Origin: DASQZK01 sp963809925
GTDB lineage: Bacteria; Bacteroidota; Bacteroidia; Bacteroidales; GCA-2748055
Length of the DNA stretch: 64,000 nt
Direction: 5' to 3'
NCBI GenBank assembly: GCA_963809925.1
Contig: CAWELH010000006.1
Location: 186,001 to 250,000, forward strand
This document shows positions 15,769 through 24,900 of the stretch, piece by piece; positions within the stretch are counted from its first letter, which is position 1; every line of letters starts with the position of its first letter. Made by a program: the position numbers and the translations under genes. Under the pieces are notes generated by a model. It saw nothing but the letters and a program-made list of their open reading frames with translations. It did no database searches and had not been told where the DNA came from.

Positions 15769-17382
15769 CTAAATATTTGCTGTTTTGAGAAATTGCGGAA
15801 CCGGCCTGGGGCCTGCGGCTTGTTCATAGGCATAGGCCATCCCGATCAGCATCGGCTCAGACCACGGCAGTCCCGTAAATGTGAGTCCGCAGGGAAGACC
15901 GAAAACCTGACCCATCGGTACAGTGATGTGCGGGAAACCGGATATCGCCGGCGGGGTTGAAAAGGATAACCCTGAATAACAGTCACCGTTCACGTGATCG
16001 ATCAACCATGCCGGGCCATTCGTGACCACTGAAATTGCATCGAGCATCCTGTCCTTCATATAATCACTGATGATGGTGGCTGAACCGGTTGACTTCTTTA
16101 CTGATTCAAGATATTCCGGTGTTTTAAGGTCACCTTTCTCCTGGCTTGACTCCAATATATCCTGCATAAAAAAGGGCATGGTCTTATCTGCATGTTCGGT
16201 ATTGAATTTAATGACATCAGCAAGTGAAGTGACCTTCGTCTTTTCCTTTAAGAAATAGCGGTTCAGACCATCTTTAAATTCGTATAGTAGGACTGTAAAC
16301 TCGGCATTTCCCAGACCTTTTAATTGTGCCAGAAGATCAGTCTCAACGATCACGGCTCCGGCATTTCGCATGATTTCGATGGCCTGCCTGAACAATGCCA
16401 CCACCCGCTCATTTCCATGAAAAAAGGACTTTTCAACCCCTATTCTTTTTCCGGCTAAGGCCGCAGTATCAAGAAACTGCGTGTAATCATGGTAATACTT
16501 CCCTTCTCCGGCAAGAGTTGCAACGTCTTCCTTATCAACGCCGATGAGTGCTCCGAGAAGTATGGCCGTATCTTTTACCGTTTTGCCCATCGGACCCGCT
16601 GTATCCTGCGTGGCAGATATTGGTATGATACCGGTTCTGCTGAGCAGACCAACCGTGGGTTTGATACCGACCACACCATTTACCGAAGAAGGAGAAACCA
16701 CTGATCCGTCGGTTTCTGTACCAATGGCTACGGTGCACAAATCAGCCGATACGGCTACTGCTGAACCGGCACTTGACCCGGAAGGATTCCGGTCGAGGGC
16801 ATAGGGACATTTGGTCTGACCTCCCCGGCTGCTCCAGCCACTGGAAGATCTCGAAGAACGGAAATTCGCCCATTCACTTAAATTGGCCTTGCCGAGAAGC
16901 ACAGCACCCGATTCCCTGAGTTTTTCCACAATAAATGCATCCTTTGCAGCCTTATGACCTTCAAGCGCCAGGGAGCCGGCAGTAGTCATCATTTTATCAC
17001 CGCTGTCAATGTTATCTTTTATGATTACCGGAATACCATGCATCGGTCCACGTACCTTTCCCTCTTTTCGTTCCCGATCCATTTTACCGGCAATATCCAT
17101 TGCATCCGGATTGAGTTCTATCACCGAATTCAGTTCCGGGCCATTCATATCAATATCTTGAATTCGCTTCAGATATAGTTCCGTAATTGATTTGGAGGAT
17201 AGTTCGCCAGACTCCATTTTTTTCTGTAATTCTTCAATGCCTGCTCCTTTCAATATGAAATTATCGGAAGTCATCTCTGTTTTGGATTGATTATCCCGGG
17301 GTGTGGAACAGGAAACCGTGGAGACCGATGCCAGTCCAATACCTGCGAAAGAGCTGTTTTTGAGAAATTGTCGTCTTTTCAT
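15769..17382 (-). CDS. Amidase-signature family hydrolase, exported lipoprotein
   Basis: 537 residues. The N-terminus combines a Tat-like motif (KRRQFLKN) with a lipobox (STVSC, Cys25), so it is probably exported folded and lipid-anchored. The amidase-signature core has the Ser-cisSer-Lys triad: Lys122 in VIIKDNIDS, the cis-Ser in PSGSSAGSA (about 203) and the nucleophile Ser227 in TETDGSVVS. The second half is typical of GatA-like stand-alone amidases. It hydrolyses a carboxamide or peptide-like bond; the substrate is unknown. It is not GatA itself because no GatB/GatC lies nearby and it carries an export signal. A CAAATTTA box (TAAATTTG on the coding strand) sits right at the start codon and may be its -7 element. 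Confidence 0.88.
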   Translation of the reverse strand: MKRRQFLKNSSFAGIGLASVSTVSCSTPRDNQSKTEMTSDNFILKGAGIEELQKKMESGELSSKSITELYLKRIQDIDMNGPELNSVIELNPDAMDIAGKMDRERKEGKVRGPMHGIPVIIKDNIDSGDKMMTTAGSLALEGHKAAKDAFIVEKLRESGAVLLGKANLSEWANFRSSRSSSGWSSRGGQTKCPYALDRNPSGSSAGSAVAVSADLCTVAIGTETDGSVVSPSSVNGVVGIKPTVGLLSRTGIIPISATQDTAGPMGKTVKDTAILLGALIGVDKEDVATLAGEGKYYHDYTQFLDTAALAGKRIGVEKSFFHGNERVVALFRQAIEIMRNAGAVIVETDLLAQLKGLGNAEFTVLLYEFKDGLNRYFLKEKTKVTSLADVIKFNTEHADKTMPFFMQDILESSQEKGDLKTPEYLESVKKSTGSATIISDYMKDRMLDAISVVTNGPAWLIDHVNGDCYSGLSFSTPPAISGFPHITVPMGQVFGLPCGLTFTGLPWSEPMLIGMAYAYEQAAGPRPVPQFLKTANI

Positions 17383-17716
17383 GATTTCACAAATTTATCA
17401 GGGATATGCGCTATACAGTAAAGATAAATCAAAAGTACGACAGCACATAATATATGTACCGGAGTAAGAGCCCGTTGTGAGGATGTATAAACAAAATCCT
17501 ATGAGTTAAGAAAGGGATAAACCATTCCCGAAACCGTAAACTTGCATAGTTTCGTTCTCCAAATATAACAAGCAGAGATGGCATAAAATCAAATTTGATG
17601 GCAGAGAAGACGTTTCTTAAGATTTTTTTACCAATTTTAGCCTTAAAAACTGAATTAAAGTATCACGAGTCGCAGATTTTTTTACATTTGGTGACTAATA
17701 TTTCATATCGTTTAGG
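17383..17716. other. Intergenic region between divergent genes
   Basis: 334 bp without a supported gene. It holds the divergent start regions of the amidase and the serine palmitoyltransferase gene. Apart from the -7 boxes described separately I see no clear structure. Confidence 0.6.
17683..17690 (+). promoter_or_regulatory. Promoter -7 box for spt
   Basis: TACATTTG matches TAnnTTTG exactly and lies 27 bp before the ATG, giving a leader of about 20 nt. No good -33 TTTG is visible at the usual distance. Confidence 0.45.
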
Positions 17717-18922
17717 ATGGGAATTTTAAGAAGAAGGTTTGCCGAATATCAGGCACCCCAAAAAGCAATAAAGGCAGGTATTTATCCATACTTCAGGATG
17801 ATAGAATCGGACCAGGATACTGAAGTGGTCATTGGAGGCAGGAAAGTTCTGATGTTCGGATCGAACAGTTATCTGGGACTTACCAACCATCCAAAGGTCA
17901 AGGAGGCTGCGATCAGGGCCATTGAAAAGTACGGGACGGGATGTGCGGGCTCCCGGTTTCTGAATGGTACACTGGATATCCATATTGAGCTTGAAAACAG
18001 GCTGGCAGAACTTAGCGGTAAAGATGCCGCCTTGTGTTACAGTACAGGTTTTCAGGTGAATCTCGGTGTGGTGTCGGTTCTGGCAGGGCGTAACGATTAT
18101 ATCTTCCTCGACGAACTGGATCATGCCTCCATTATCGAAGGAAGTCGACTCTCATTCTCCAAAGTTTTTAAGTTCCCGCATAACGATATCGCTGCCCTTG
18201 AGTGCAAATTAAAATTATGCGAACCCGACAGAATCAAATTGATTGTGGTCGATGGTATATTTTCAATGGAAGGAGATATTGTCAGACTTCCTGAACTTGC
18301 CGCATTGGCTGAACGCTACGATGCATCGATCATGATTGATGATGCTCATGCCATCGGCGTCATCGGAAGGAATGGTGCAGGTACGGCGTCTCATTTCGGA
18401 CTAACCGATAAGGTGGACCTCATCATGGGGACCTTTTCAAAATCCCTGGCTTCCCTGGGTGGCTTTATTGCCGGAGATCATGAAGTCATTAACTTTATCA
18501 AACATAATTCCCGTTCACTGATCTTCAGTGCCAGCATGACACCGGCATCGGCTGCCAGCGTTCTCGCTGCCATCGAGGTCATGGAAAGCGAACCCGAACG
18601 TATTAGCCATCTGTGGGACTTAACTCATCACGCACTTACAGCTTTTAAAATGGCAGGTTTTGATACGGGTAAATCAGAAACGCCTATAATTCCATTGTTC
18701 ATCAGGGATGATGTCAAGGCACTTCAGCTAACCCAGATGCTTCTCGGTGAAGGCGTATTCGTTAACCCTGTAGTATCACCCGCAGTAGCCAAAGAAGACT
18801 CACTGATTCGATTCTCGCTGATGGCAACGCACAGTTTCGAACAGGTTGATATTGCCGTGGATAGAATCACACATGCAGCGCAAAAACTGGGAATCCTGAC
18901 GTCGGAACAAGTAGCTGATTAG
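17717..18922 (+). CDS. spt: Serine palmitoyltransferase (alpha-oxoamine synthase)
   Basis: 401 residues, PLP-dependent fold type I. It condenses serine with a long acyl-CoA to 3-ketosphinganine, the first step of sphingolipid synthesis, a lipid class typical of Bacteroidota. Visible residues are His136 (ELDHASIIEG), the cofactor-binding Asp in DDAHAIG (208-214) and the Schiff-base Lys242 (GTFSKSLASLGG). The N-terminus (RRRFAEYQAP, then IYPYFRMIES) and the SNSYLGL motif fit serine palmitoyltransferase better than KBL or BioF, but all belong to one superfamily. A short-chain reductase follows 31 bp downstream, which supports the sphingolipid role. Confidence 0.85.
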   Translation: MGILRRRFAEYQAPQKAIKAGIYPYFRMIESDQDTEVVIGGRKVLMFGSNSYLGLTNHPKVKEAAIRAIEKYGTGCAGSRFLNGTLDIHIELENRLAELSGKDAALCYSTGFQVNLGVVSVLAGRNDYIFLDELDHASIIEGSRLSFSKVFKFPHNDIAALECKLKLCEPDRIKLIVVDGIFSMEGDIVRLPELAALAERYDASIMIDDAHAIGVIGRNGAGTASHFGLTDKVDLIMGTFSKSLASLGGFIAGDHEVINFIKHNSRSLIFSASMTPASAASVLAAIEVMESEPERISHLWDLTHHALTAFKMAGFDTGKSETPIIPLFIRDDVKALQLTQMLLGEGVFVNPVVSPAVAKEDSLIRFSLMATHSFEQVDIAVDRITHAAQKLGILTSEQVAD

Positions 18923-18953
18923 CGATTAATTACGGCCCAACATGCATGCGTTT

Positions 18954-19760
18954 ATGAAAAAGGTTATTCTCATTACAGGGGTATCGTCTGGATTCGGAAA
19001 GGAAACGGCAGAACTCCTTGCGACAAATGGATATAAGGTTTATGGTACTGTCAGGGATAATAGTCCTGTTCCTGAAAAAGTAAATCGACTCCATTTGGAT
19101 CTCACGAATTATGCTTCGATTGAAGAGGCTGTGAAAATTGTACTGGAAAATGAAGGGAAAATTGATGTCCTCATTAACAATGCCGGAATGCATCTCGGCG
19201 GGCCTGTAGAGATTACACCTTCCCCGGATTTTAAAAAACAGATCGATACAAATTTCAATGGGACAGTGCAACTGATCCAGCATGTACTTCCTTCAATGCG
19301 TGAAAACGGCGGGGGAACCATCATCAACATCAGCTCGATAGGAGGTCTGATGGGGCTGCCATTCCAGGCTTTTTACTCTGCTGCCAAGTTCGCGATGGAA
19401 GGATTGAGCGAGGCGCTGAGGATGGAGCTGAAGCCCTATCATATTAATGTGGTGGTTATTAATCCGGGCGATTTTCACACCCGCAATACCTTTAACCGTA
19501 AAAATATTACAGGTACTGCCGGTGTGAATGCTTATTATGATCAGTTCCTTAAAACAAAATCAATCTTTGAGAAGGACGAAACCGCAGGCTGGGATCCTTC
19601 CGTTCTCGCCCGGAAAATTGCAAGAATCATCGATAAAAAACGCCCGAATGACCGCTATATCATTGGCTCATTCGATCAAAAACTGGCCGTGACCCTTAAG
19701 CATATCCTGCCAGCCTCCTGGTTCCGAATGATTCTGCAATCACATTACGGGATCCGGTAA
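18954..19760 (+). CDS. Short-chain dehydrogenase, possible 3-ketosphinganine reductase
   Basis: 268 residues if the start is the second ATG (MKKVILITG); the upstream ATG at 18,942 adds four residues. Rossmann nucleotide site TGVSSGFG (8-15), NNAG near 75-78, catalytic Ser near 127 (NISSIGG) and Tyr141-x-x-x-Lys145 (YSAAK) are all present. The classical SDR layout and the C-terminal extension fit enzymes acting on bulky lipids. Directly downstream of spt, it could reduce 3-ketosphinganine to sphinganine. Position is the only evidence for that substrate. Alternatives are any NAD(P)-dependent alcohol/ketone reductase. Confidence 0.8.
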   Translation: MKKVILITGVSSGFGKETAELLATNGYKVYGTVRDNSPVPEKVNRLHLDLTNYASIEEAVKIVLENEGKIDVLINNAGMHLGGPVEITPSPDFKKQIDTNFNGTVQLIQHVLPSMRENGGGTIINISSIGGLMGLPFQAFYSAAKFAMEGLSEALRMELKPYHINVVVINPGDFHTRNTFNRKNITGTAGVNAYYDQFLKTKSIFEKDETAGWDPSVLARKIARIIDKKRPNDRYIIGSFDQKLAVTLKHILPASWFRMILQSHYGIR

Positions 19761-19788
19761 GAGCTGGAAATCCCCACCTGCCTCTCGT

Positions 19789-20550
19789 TTATAATTCCCT
19801 CAACCAGATATTCCGGTAACTGATGGGCTCGCTTTTGTCGCCGTGTGACTGCAACAGGATCGGTCCCGGACCATGTTTGACATAAACCGGTTTCCCTATG
19901 TATTCAGTGCTTCCTGTCAGTTCATAATTGTTCTGTACCAATACCCCGTTCATGAAAACGGTAACCCTGGCCGGTGATTTAAGTGACCCGTCATCATTGA
20001 ACCTGGGGGCAGTCCAAACAACATCATATACCTGCCATTCACCGGGTTTACGGGATGGATTGGCTAGCGGAATGGATTGTTTGTAAATGCTTCCAACCTG
20101 ACCATTCACATAGGTCTTGTTCTCATAATTGTCCAGAACCTGCAATTCATATCCATGCGACTCCTTTGGTGCTGAAAGATAAACACCGCTGTTGCCGCGT
20201 GCCTGCCCCGATCCGGTAATGTACGCCGGGATTCTGAATTCAATGTGAAGCTGATAGTCGAGGAATGATCTTTTGGTCTGGATACTACCCACCGATTTGT
20301 CGACGGTAATAATATTGTTCTCCACCTTCCACTGCGCCGGCGAGGTACCGTCACTACTGCTAACCCACTGGTCGAGGTTGCTGCCCCCGAACAAGATGAT
20401 TGCATCAGAGGGAGCATCACCACAATGCTCACCAGGAGTAACTTTTGGAGGTACAGGTGAATATACTTCAGTATCTTCCGGTTTTGGCTGTGAAAAGGCA
20501 AGAGTGCTCAGGCATACCGCCATGACTGAAATCATTATTTTTTTAATCAT
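19789..20550 (-). CDS. DUF1080 (3-keto-disaccharide hydrolase-like) secreted protein
   Basis: 253 residues. A cleavable signal peptide (MIKKIMISVMAVCLSTLAFS) is followed by one concanavalin-like DUF1080 domain: FGGSNLDQWVSS, SFLDYQLHIEFRIP, GNSGVYLS, GYELQVLDNY and the closing ISYRNIWLREL. Members act on glycans or 3-keto-glycosides in the periplasm of Bacteroidota and Planctomycetota. The gene stands alone, convergent with the SDR gene 28 bp away. The exact substrate is unknown. Confidence 0.85.
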   Translation of the reverse strand: MIKKIMISVMAVCLSTLAFSQPKPEDTEVYSPVPPKVTPGEHCGDAPSDAIILFGGSNLDQWVSSSDGTSPAQWKVENNIITVDKSVGSIQTKRSFLDYQLHIEFRIPAYITGSGQARGNSGVYLSAPKESHGYELQVLDNYENKTYVNGQVGSIYKQSIPLANPSRKPGEWQVYDVVWTAPRFNDDGSLKSPARVTVFMNGVLVQNNYELTGSTEYIGKPVYVKHGPGPILLQSHGDKSEPISYRNIWLREL

Positions 20551-20712
20551 TGGAACGGAATATTAAATGTTTAACATCTGGAAAGTCGATCAACGAATCG
20601 ATAAATATACAAACTCATCATCAGAATTGTTATGCATAGGCGTACAAAATTCGATATTCGTTGATCGACCACCTGCCCACTGTGGACAAGATTCCAGTGT
20701 CCTGTTGGTGAT

Positions 20713-22593
20713 TTATTTATCACGCATCGAAAGTCCCTGCAAGGATCCGGCGGTTTTGACAAGTCTTATGAATTCACTGCGATAGCCCTCACTGTCAGAA
20801 CCCCGTCCTGAATGCGCCAGTTCAGTAACCTGGTTAAGATTCGCATTGGCTTTGAACTCAGAATTTCTCAGGATCATTCCAAATTCAGCCACTGCAGCTG
20901 AGAATCTGAAATTATCCGATACCCCATCACCATCCTCGATCCTACCCTGAACAGGCTTTTCCATCAGAATACTGCTGTTGCCGTCGGGCTTTTTATAACG
21001 GAGTTTAATTGTTAAAAGTTCGGCTGAAGGGTTCGCCCCGGAAATTTCCCTGTTTTCCTGGTATTTCAGCGGATCGATTTTGTGCGTTTCCTCCATGGCT
21101 CCCGCCGGGATCAATTCGTAAAGTGCGGTTACGGTATGTCCGGCACCCATCTCACCCGCGTCCTTCTTATCATCATTGAAATCTTCATCATTGAGAAGCC
21201 TGTTCTCATAACCTACAAGACGGTAAGCCTTTACACGCTTTGGATTGAATTCGAGCTGAAACTTTACGTCCTTCGCAATGGTATACAATGTGCCGGCAAA
21301 TTCACTTACCATGACTTTCCGGGCCTCCTGGATGTTGTCGATATACGCATAGTTTCCGTTTCCCTTGTCAGCGATGGTTTCCATCTTGTCATCCTTGTAA
21401 TTGCCCATCCCAAAACCTAGAACTGTCATATAAATTCCCCTGCCTCTCTCATTTTCAACGAGACGTTCCATTTCAGCATTACTTGATACACCAACATTGA
21501 AGTCTCCGTCGGTGGCCAAAATGATACGGTTATTCCCATCCTCAGCAAAGTTTTCAGAGGCAATTTTGTAAGCCAGCTTCAGGCCCTGTCCACCTGCAGT
21601 AGATCCGCCAGCCTGGAGATTATCAATTGCGGCCATGATCTTCTCCTTCTTGTTGCCCGGTGTCGATTCCAGGACGGTTCCGGCAGCACCGGCATAGACA
21701 ACGATGGCTACCTTGTCGGATGCCCTGAGCTCATTCACCAGCAATCCGAAGGCAGACTTCAGCAATGGAAGTTTATTGGGTGAATTCATGGAACCGGATA
21801 CATCAAGCAAAAACACCAGGTTTGAAGGCGGCAATTCTTCCTTATCCATGCTCTTTCCCTTCAGTCCAATATGCAAAAGCTGGTGATCGTGGTTCCATGG
21901 GCATAAAGAAAGCTCGGTTGTAACAGAAAACGGATGCTTACCTTCAGGCTCGGGGTAATCATAGGAGAAATAATTGATCATTTCTTCAATGCGGACAGCA
22001 TCCACCGGTGGAAGCTGGCCCTGGTTGATAAAGCGCCGGACATTTGAATAGGAAGCGTTGTCGACATCAATAGAAAATGTAGACAATGGCTGTTTTACTA
22101 CATCTTTATACCCGTTTTCATGGATCGTTGAATATCCTTCTGTGTTGAATTGAGGTTGGTAGGAATATGCCGGATAGGATGCATCGGCATTTCTCACCGA
22201 TATACCGCTTACATTCCCGGATAGTCTTTGCACTGCAGAAGTTGGTACTCCTTTGCGTGAACCATATGCTTTGACCTCCACCTCCTCAAGTTCCGCTATG
22301 CTCCCGGTCATAACAACATCTATGATCAGCCGTCCGGAAATTTTCACCTCTCGTGTCTCGTATCCGATAAAAGAAAATAAAAGGATTTTGTCCTCATCAT
22401 TCACCGTTATGCTGTACTTTCCGTTGGCATCGGTGAGCGTACCACGCGAAGAGTCTTTTATCAACACATTAACACCAGGGATCGCGGCCCCGGTTTCGTC
22501 GGTTACTTTACCTGTTATGGTGTACGAAGGCCCTGCTGACATCAGAATGACTGAGAGGATCAGTATGGCGATGGTTGACATTATTGTTTTCAT
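20713..22593 (-). CDS. von Willebrand factor A protein with carboxypeptidase-regulatory-like domain
   Basis: 626 residues if it starts at the ATG at 22,593, which gives a signal peptide (IMSTIAILILSVILMSA). An upstream in-frame ATG would add 48 residues that do not look like a signal and would collide with the divergent sigma gene. Domains are CarboxypepD_reg-like (about 23-110, GKVTDETGAAIPGVNVLI) and a YfbK-type vWA N-terminal region (FSIDVDNASYSNVRRF). The vWA domain follows with the MIDAS motif DVSGSMNS at 264-271, then a DUF3520-like C-terminus. It is probably an exported, metal-binding surface or periplasmic protein. It lies back to back with an ECF sigma/anti-sigma pair, a common Bacteroidota arrangement. 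Confidence 0.85.
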   Translation of the reverse strand: MKTIMSTIAILILSVILMSAGPSYTITGKVTDETGAAIPGVNVLIKDSSRGTLTDANGKYSITVNDEDKILLFSFIGYETREVKISGRLIIDVVMTGSIAELEEVEVKAYGSRKGVPTSAVQRLSGNVSGISVRNADASYPAYSYQPQFNTEGYSTIHENGYKDVVKQPLSTFSIDVDNASYSNVRRFINQGQLPPVDAVRIEEMINYFSYDYPEPEGKHPFSVTTELSLCPWNHDHQLLHIGLKGKSMDKEELPPSNLVFLLDVSGSMNSPNKLPLLKSAFGLLVNELRASDKVAIVVYAGAAGTVLESTPGNKKEKIMAAIDNLQAGGSTAGGQGLKLAYKIASENFAEDGNNRIILATDGDFNVGVSSNAEMERLVENERGRGIYMTVLGFGMGNYKDDKMETIADKGNGNYAYIDNIQEARKVMVSEFAGTLYTIAKDVKFQLEFNPKRVKAYRLVGYENRLLNDEDFNDDKKDAGEMGAGHTVTALYELIPAGAMEETHKIDPLKYQENREISGANPSAELLTIKLRYKKPDGNSSILMEKPVQGRIEDGDGVSDNFRFSAAVAEFGMILRNSEFKANANLNQVTELAHSGRGSDSEGYRSEFIRLVKTAGSLQGLSMRDK

Positions 22594-22620
22594 GATATTT
22601 GATATTTTGGTTTTGATTTC

Positions 22621-23376
22621 ATGAACAGGATGCAGGGATTTGGGAAATTCCATAAATATTCCTCCGATAACACCACAACTGTATCCAACAATACCATTTA
22701 CCGTTTGCCATTTTCCGGATTTAATCCTAATTTTCAACCAATAATCACGTTAACAGGAAATAAAACCTTCGATGTGACATCCTCATCCCGACGACATATC
22801 CAATCCTTATCCGACCACGAATTGGTTGTGATGTGCGGTACAAAAGGGGATGAGCAGGCGATCGGTGAACTGTTCAACCGTTACCTTCACCTGGTGTACG
22901 GTGTGTGCCTGAAATATCTGCACGACCGTGAGACATCAAAGGATGCGGTTATGCAGATATTTGAGTCTCTGACCGAGAAAATGAGCAGGCAGGAAATACG
23001 CGAATTTAAGCCCTGGCTGTACGTCGTCGCGAAGAATTTCTGCCTGATGTATCTCCGCTCGGAAAAGATGAAAGGTGAAAAAAATAAAACCTTCGTCCTG
23101 GAGCAGACCTTAATTATGGAAAATGAAGAAATTCTGCATCCTGTTGATGAAGAATCCTCCCGGACGGATGCCGATCTGAATGACTGCATAGAAAGACTGG
23201 GAAATGAACAGAAGGAATGCATTCAACTGTTCTATTATAAAAATAAGTGCTATCGTGACATCGCGTCAGTGTTGAAAATGGATGAGAAAAAGGTCAAAAG
23301 CCATCTGCAGAACGGAAAACGAAATTTAAAAAACTGCATCGAGCAGAAAATACATGTCCGACAAAAAGAAATATAG
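22621..23376 (+). CDS. ECF-type RNA polymerase sigma factor
   Basis: Up to 251 residues. Region 2 (DEQAIGELFNRYLHLVYGVCLKYLHD to WLYVVAKNFCLMYLR) and region 4 (CIQLFYYKNKCYRDIASVLKMDEKKVKSHLQNGKRNLKN) are clear. The first ~65 codons do not look like a sigma factor, and only 27 bp would remain for two divergent promoters. The true start is therefore probably downstream, for example the GTG near 22,774. No ATG exists there until residue 71, inside region 2. The stop overlaps the start of the anti-sigma-like gene by 23 bp, indicating translational coupling. It likely controls its own operon and perhaps the divergent vWA gene. Confidence 0.85.
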   Translation: MNRMQGFGKFHKYSSDNTTTVSNNTIYRLPFSGFNPNFQPIITLTGNKTFDVTSSSRRHIQSLSDHELVVMCGTKGDEQAIGELFNRYLHLVYGVCLKYLHDRETSKDAVMQIFESLTEKMSRQEIREFKPWLYVVAKNFCLMYLRSEKMKGEKNKTFVLEQTLIMENEEILHPVDEESSRTDADLNDCIERLGNEQKECIQLFYYKNKCYRDIASVLKMDEKKVKSHLQNGKRNLKNCIEQKIHVRQKEI

Positions 23377-24781
23377 AAAACACAGCCCGGACAGAATCAG
23401 GGATTACCTATCCGATCGTATGAGCGGTGAGGAGCGTAATGCTTTTGAGAAGACGCTGCAAAAGGATCCTTTTGCGGAAGAAGCCCTCGAAGGTTTGGCA
23501 TCCCTCAGCGAAGAGGAGTTGAACGAAGATCTACTTGACCTCCGTTCGCGGCTTTCCCACTCAGGCAGCGGATCCGGGCGTCGGATTATGTGGTACCGAA
23601 TCGCCGCGGCCGTGGCTGGACTTGTGCTCGTGACCTCTGTATACCTGGCGTTCGACCAGAAAATAAAAGGCCTGAAACATCCCGCTGTTGCCAGGACTGA
23701 GAATCCTGTAAAGGAATCCGTTCCGGAAGAACCTGAAGGAGAACACATTAAAGAGAATACGCCAGCTAGATCGGAAACAAAACCTCCAGCTGCCGCTTCA
23801 AAACAGAAAGAAGTTGTGCACGAAGAGACCAGAACCGAAGAACTGGGGCCTGTTTTGAATGAAAGTAAATCTTACACTTCAGAAAAACCCAACACTTCAA
23901 CACAAAATCATAAATCTGCCGTCGAACAAGCCGAAAAAACAGATCAAAAAAGTGCTGCGGCAATTTCCCCGCCCGAAGCTTCAGCTGTAAATCCGGCAGT
24001 GCATCCGACGATTACGGCAGATGAAAAAAATATGCAGGAAACGCTTGCCGGTGCCGCATCTGGTGTTTCGGTTAAAAAGGATCTTGTTCGTAAAAACAAT
24101 CCTACGGTATCCAGGCGCTCAGCTTCACCGGTAAATATCACAACAGACTCTTATGTTACAGGTACCATCAGTTCTTCAGAGGATACTTCTCCGGTTGCCG
24201 GAGCAACAATTTTAATTGAAGGAACCTCGAATGGCACTGTTTCTGATGTCAATGGAAGCTTCAGACTGCAAGTCCCGCCCGACAGCAATGTGACCCTTCT
24301 TGCCTCTTTTATCGGAATGGAGCCTAAAGAGGTTGTGGCAAAATCCGGAGAAAATCTGAACATACCTTTGGATCCTTCGATAACTTCCCTGGATGAAGTT
24401 GTTGTAATTGCTTACGGGCAAAGGGTCAGCAGGTCACTGTCTGGCTCCGTCAAAACCGAAAATGAAGGTCTGGACACCATTCCTGAGTATTATGAACCAA
24501 CCCCTGTAGGAGGATTTGATGGGTTCAAAACCTATATTAAGACAAATATCCGCTTTCCGGAAGATCATCCTGATCTTAAAAAAACGGTTGTTGTTCTGAA
24601 ATTCTATGTCGGACCGGATAACAGGCCGGTTGATTTCGAGATCCTAAAAAGCCCCGGAAAGGACTTTAGCGACGAAGCGATCAGGCTATTAAAAAATGGC
24701 CCCGACTGGTATCCGGCTAAATCACAAAACATGCTAATCTATGAAAATACGACTGTCCGTATTGTCTTCCGGAAGGAATAA
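23354..24781 (+). CDS. Anti-sigma-like membrane protein with carboxypeptidase-regulatory and TonB-C-like domains
   Basis: 475 residues. A cytoplasmic N-terminal part (about 1-80, IRDYLSDRMSGEERNAFE) looks like a zinc-less anti-sigma domain. One membrane helix (about 82-100) follows, then a Pro/Glu/Lys-rich periplasmic linker (about 105-260). A CarboxypepD_reg-like domain (about 265-350, SPVAGATILIEGTSNG) and a TonB C-terminal-like domain (about 390-475, FPEDHPDLKKTVVVLKFYV) complete it. This plan would let an envelope signal reach the sigma factor that overlaps it upstream. The same beta-domain occurs in the divergent vWA protein. The signal is unknown. Confidence 0.75.
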   Translation: MSDKKKYRKHSPDRIRDYLSDRMSGEERNAFEKTLQKDPFAEEALEGLASLSEEELNEDLLDLRSRLSHSGSGSGRRIMWYRIAAAVAGLVLVTSVYLAFDQKIKGLKHPAVARTENPVKESVPEEPEGEHIKENTPARSETKPPAAASKQKEVVHEETRTEELGPVLNESKSYTSEKPNTSTQNHKSAVEQAEKTDQKSAAAISPPEASAVNPAVHPTITADEKNMQETLAGAASGVSVKKDLVRKNNPTVSRRSASPVNITTDSYVTGTISSSEDTSPVAGATILIEGTSNGTVSDVNGSFRLQVPPDSNVTLLASFIGMEPKEVVAKSGENLNIPLDPSITSLDEVVVIAYGQRVSRSLSGSVKTENEGLDTIPEYYEPTPVGGFDGFKTYIKTNIRFPEDHPDLKKTVVVLKFYVGPDNRPVDFEILKSPGKDFSDEAIRLLKNGPDWYPAKSQNMLIYENTTVRIVFRKE

Positions 24782-24900
24782 GTCTGAACCTTAAGTCGGA
24801 ACAGCATTATTCAAAATATGGCTTCTCCACGATCACTGCTACATTTCTCATATCTTTCATATATTTGTGTTCTTTCTGCTGCAAGAAATCATGGAATGAA

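Noticed and set aside
15769..17382. Amidase considered as GatA
   Set aside because: It has a Tat-like/lipoprotein signal and no gatB or gatC beside it.
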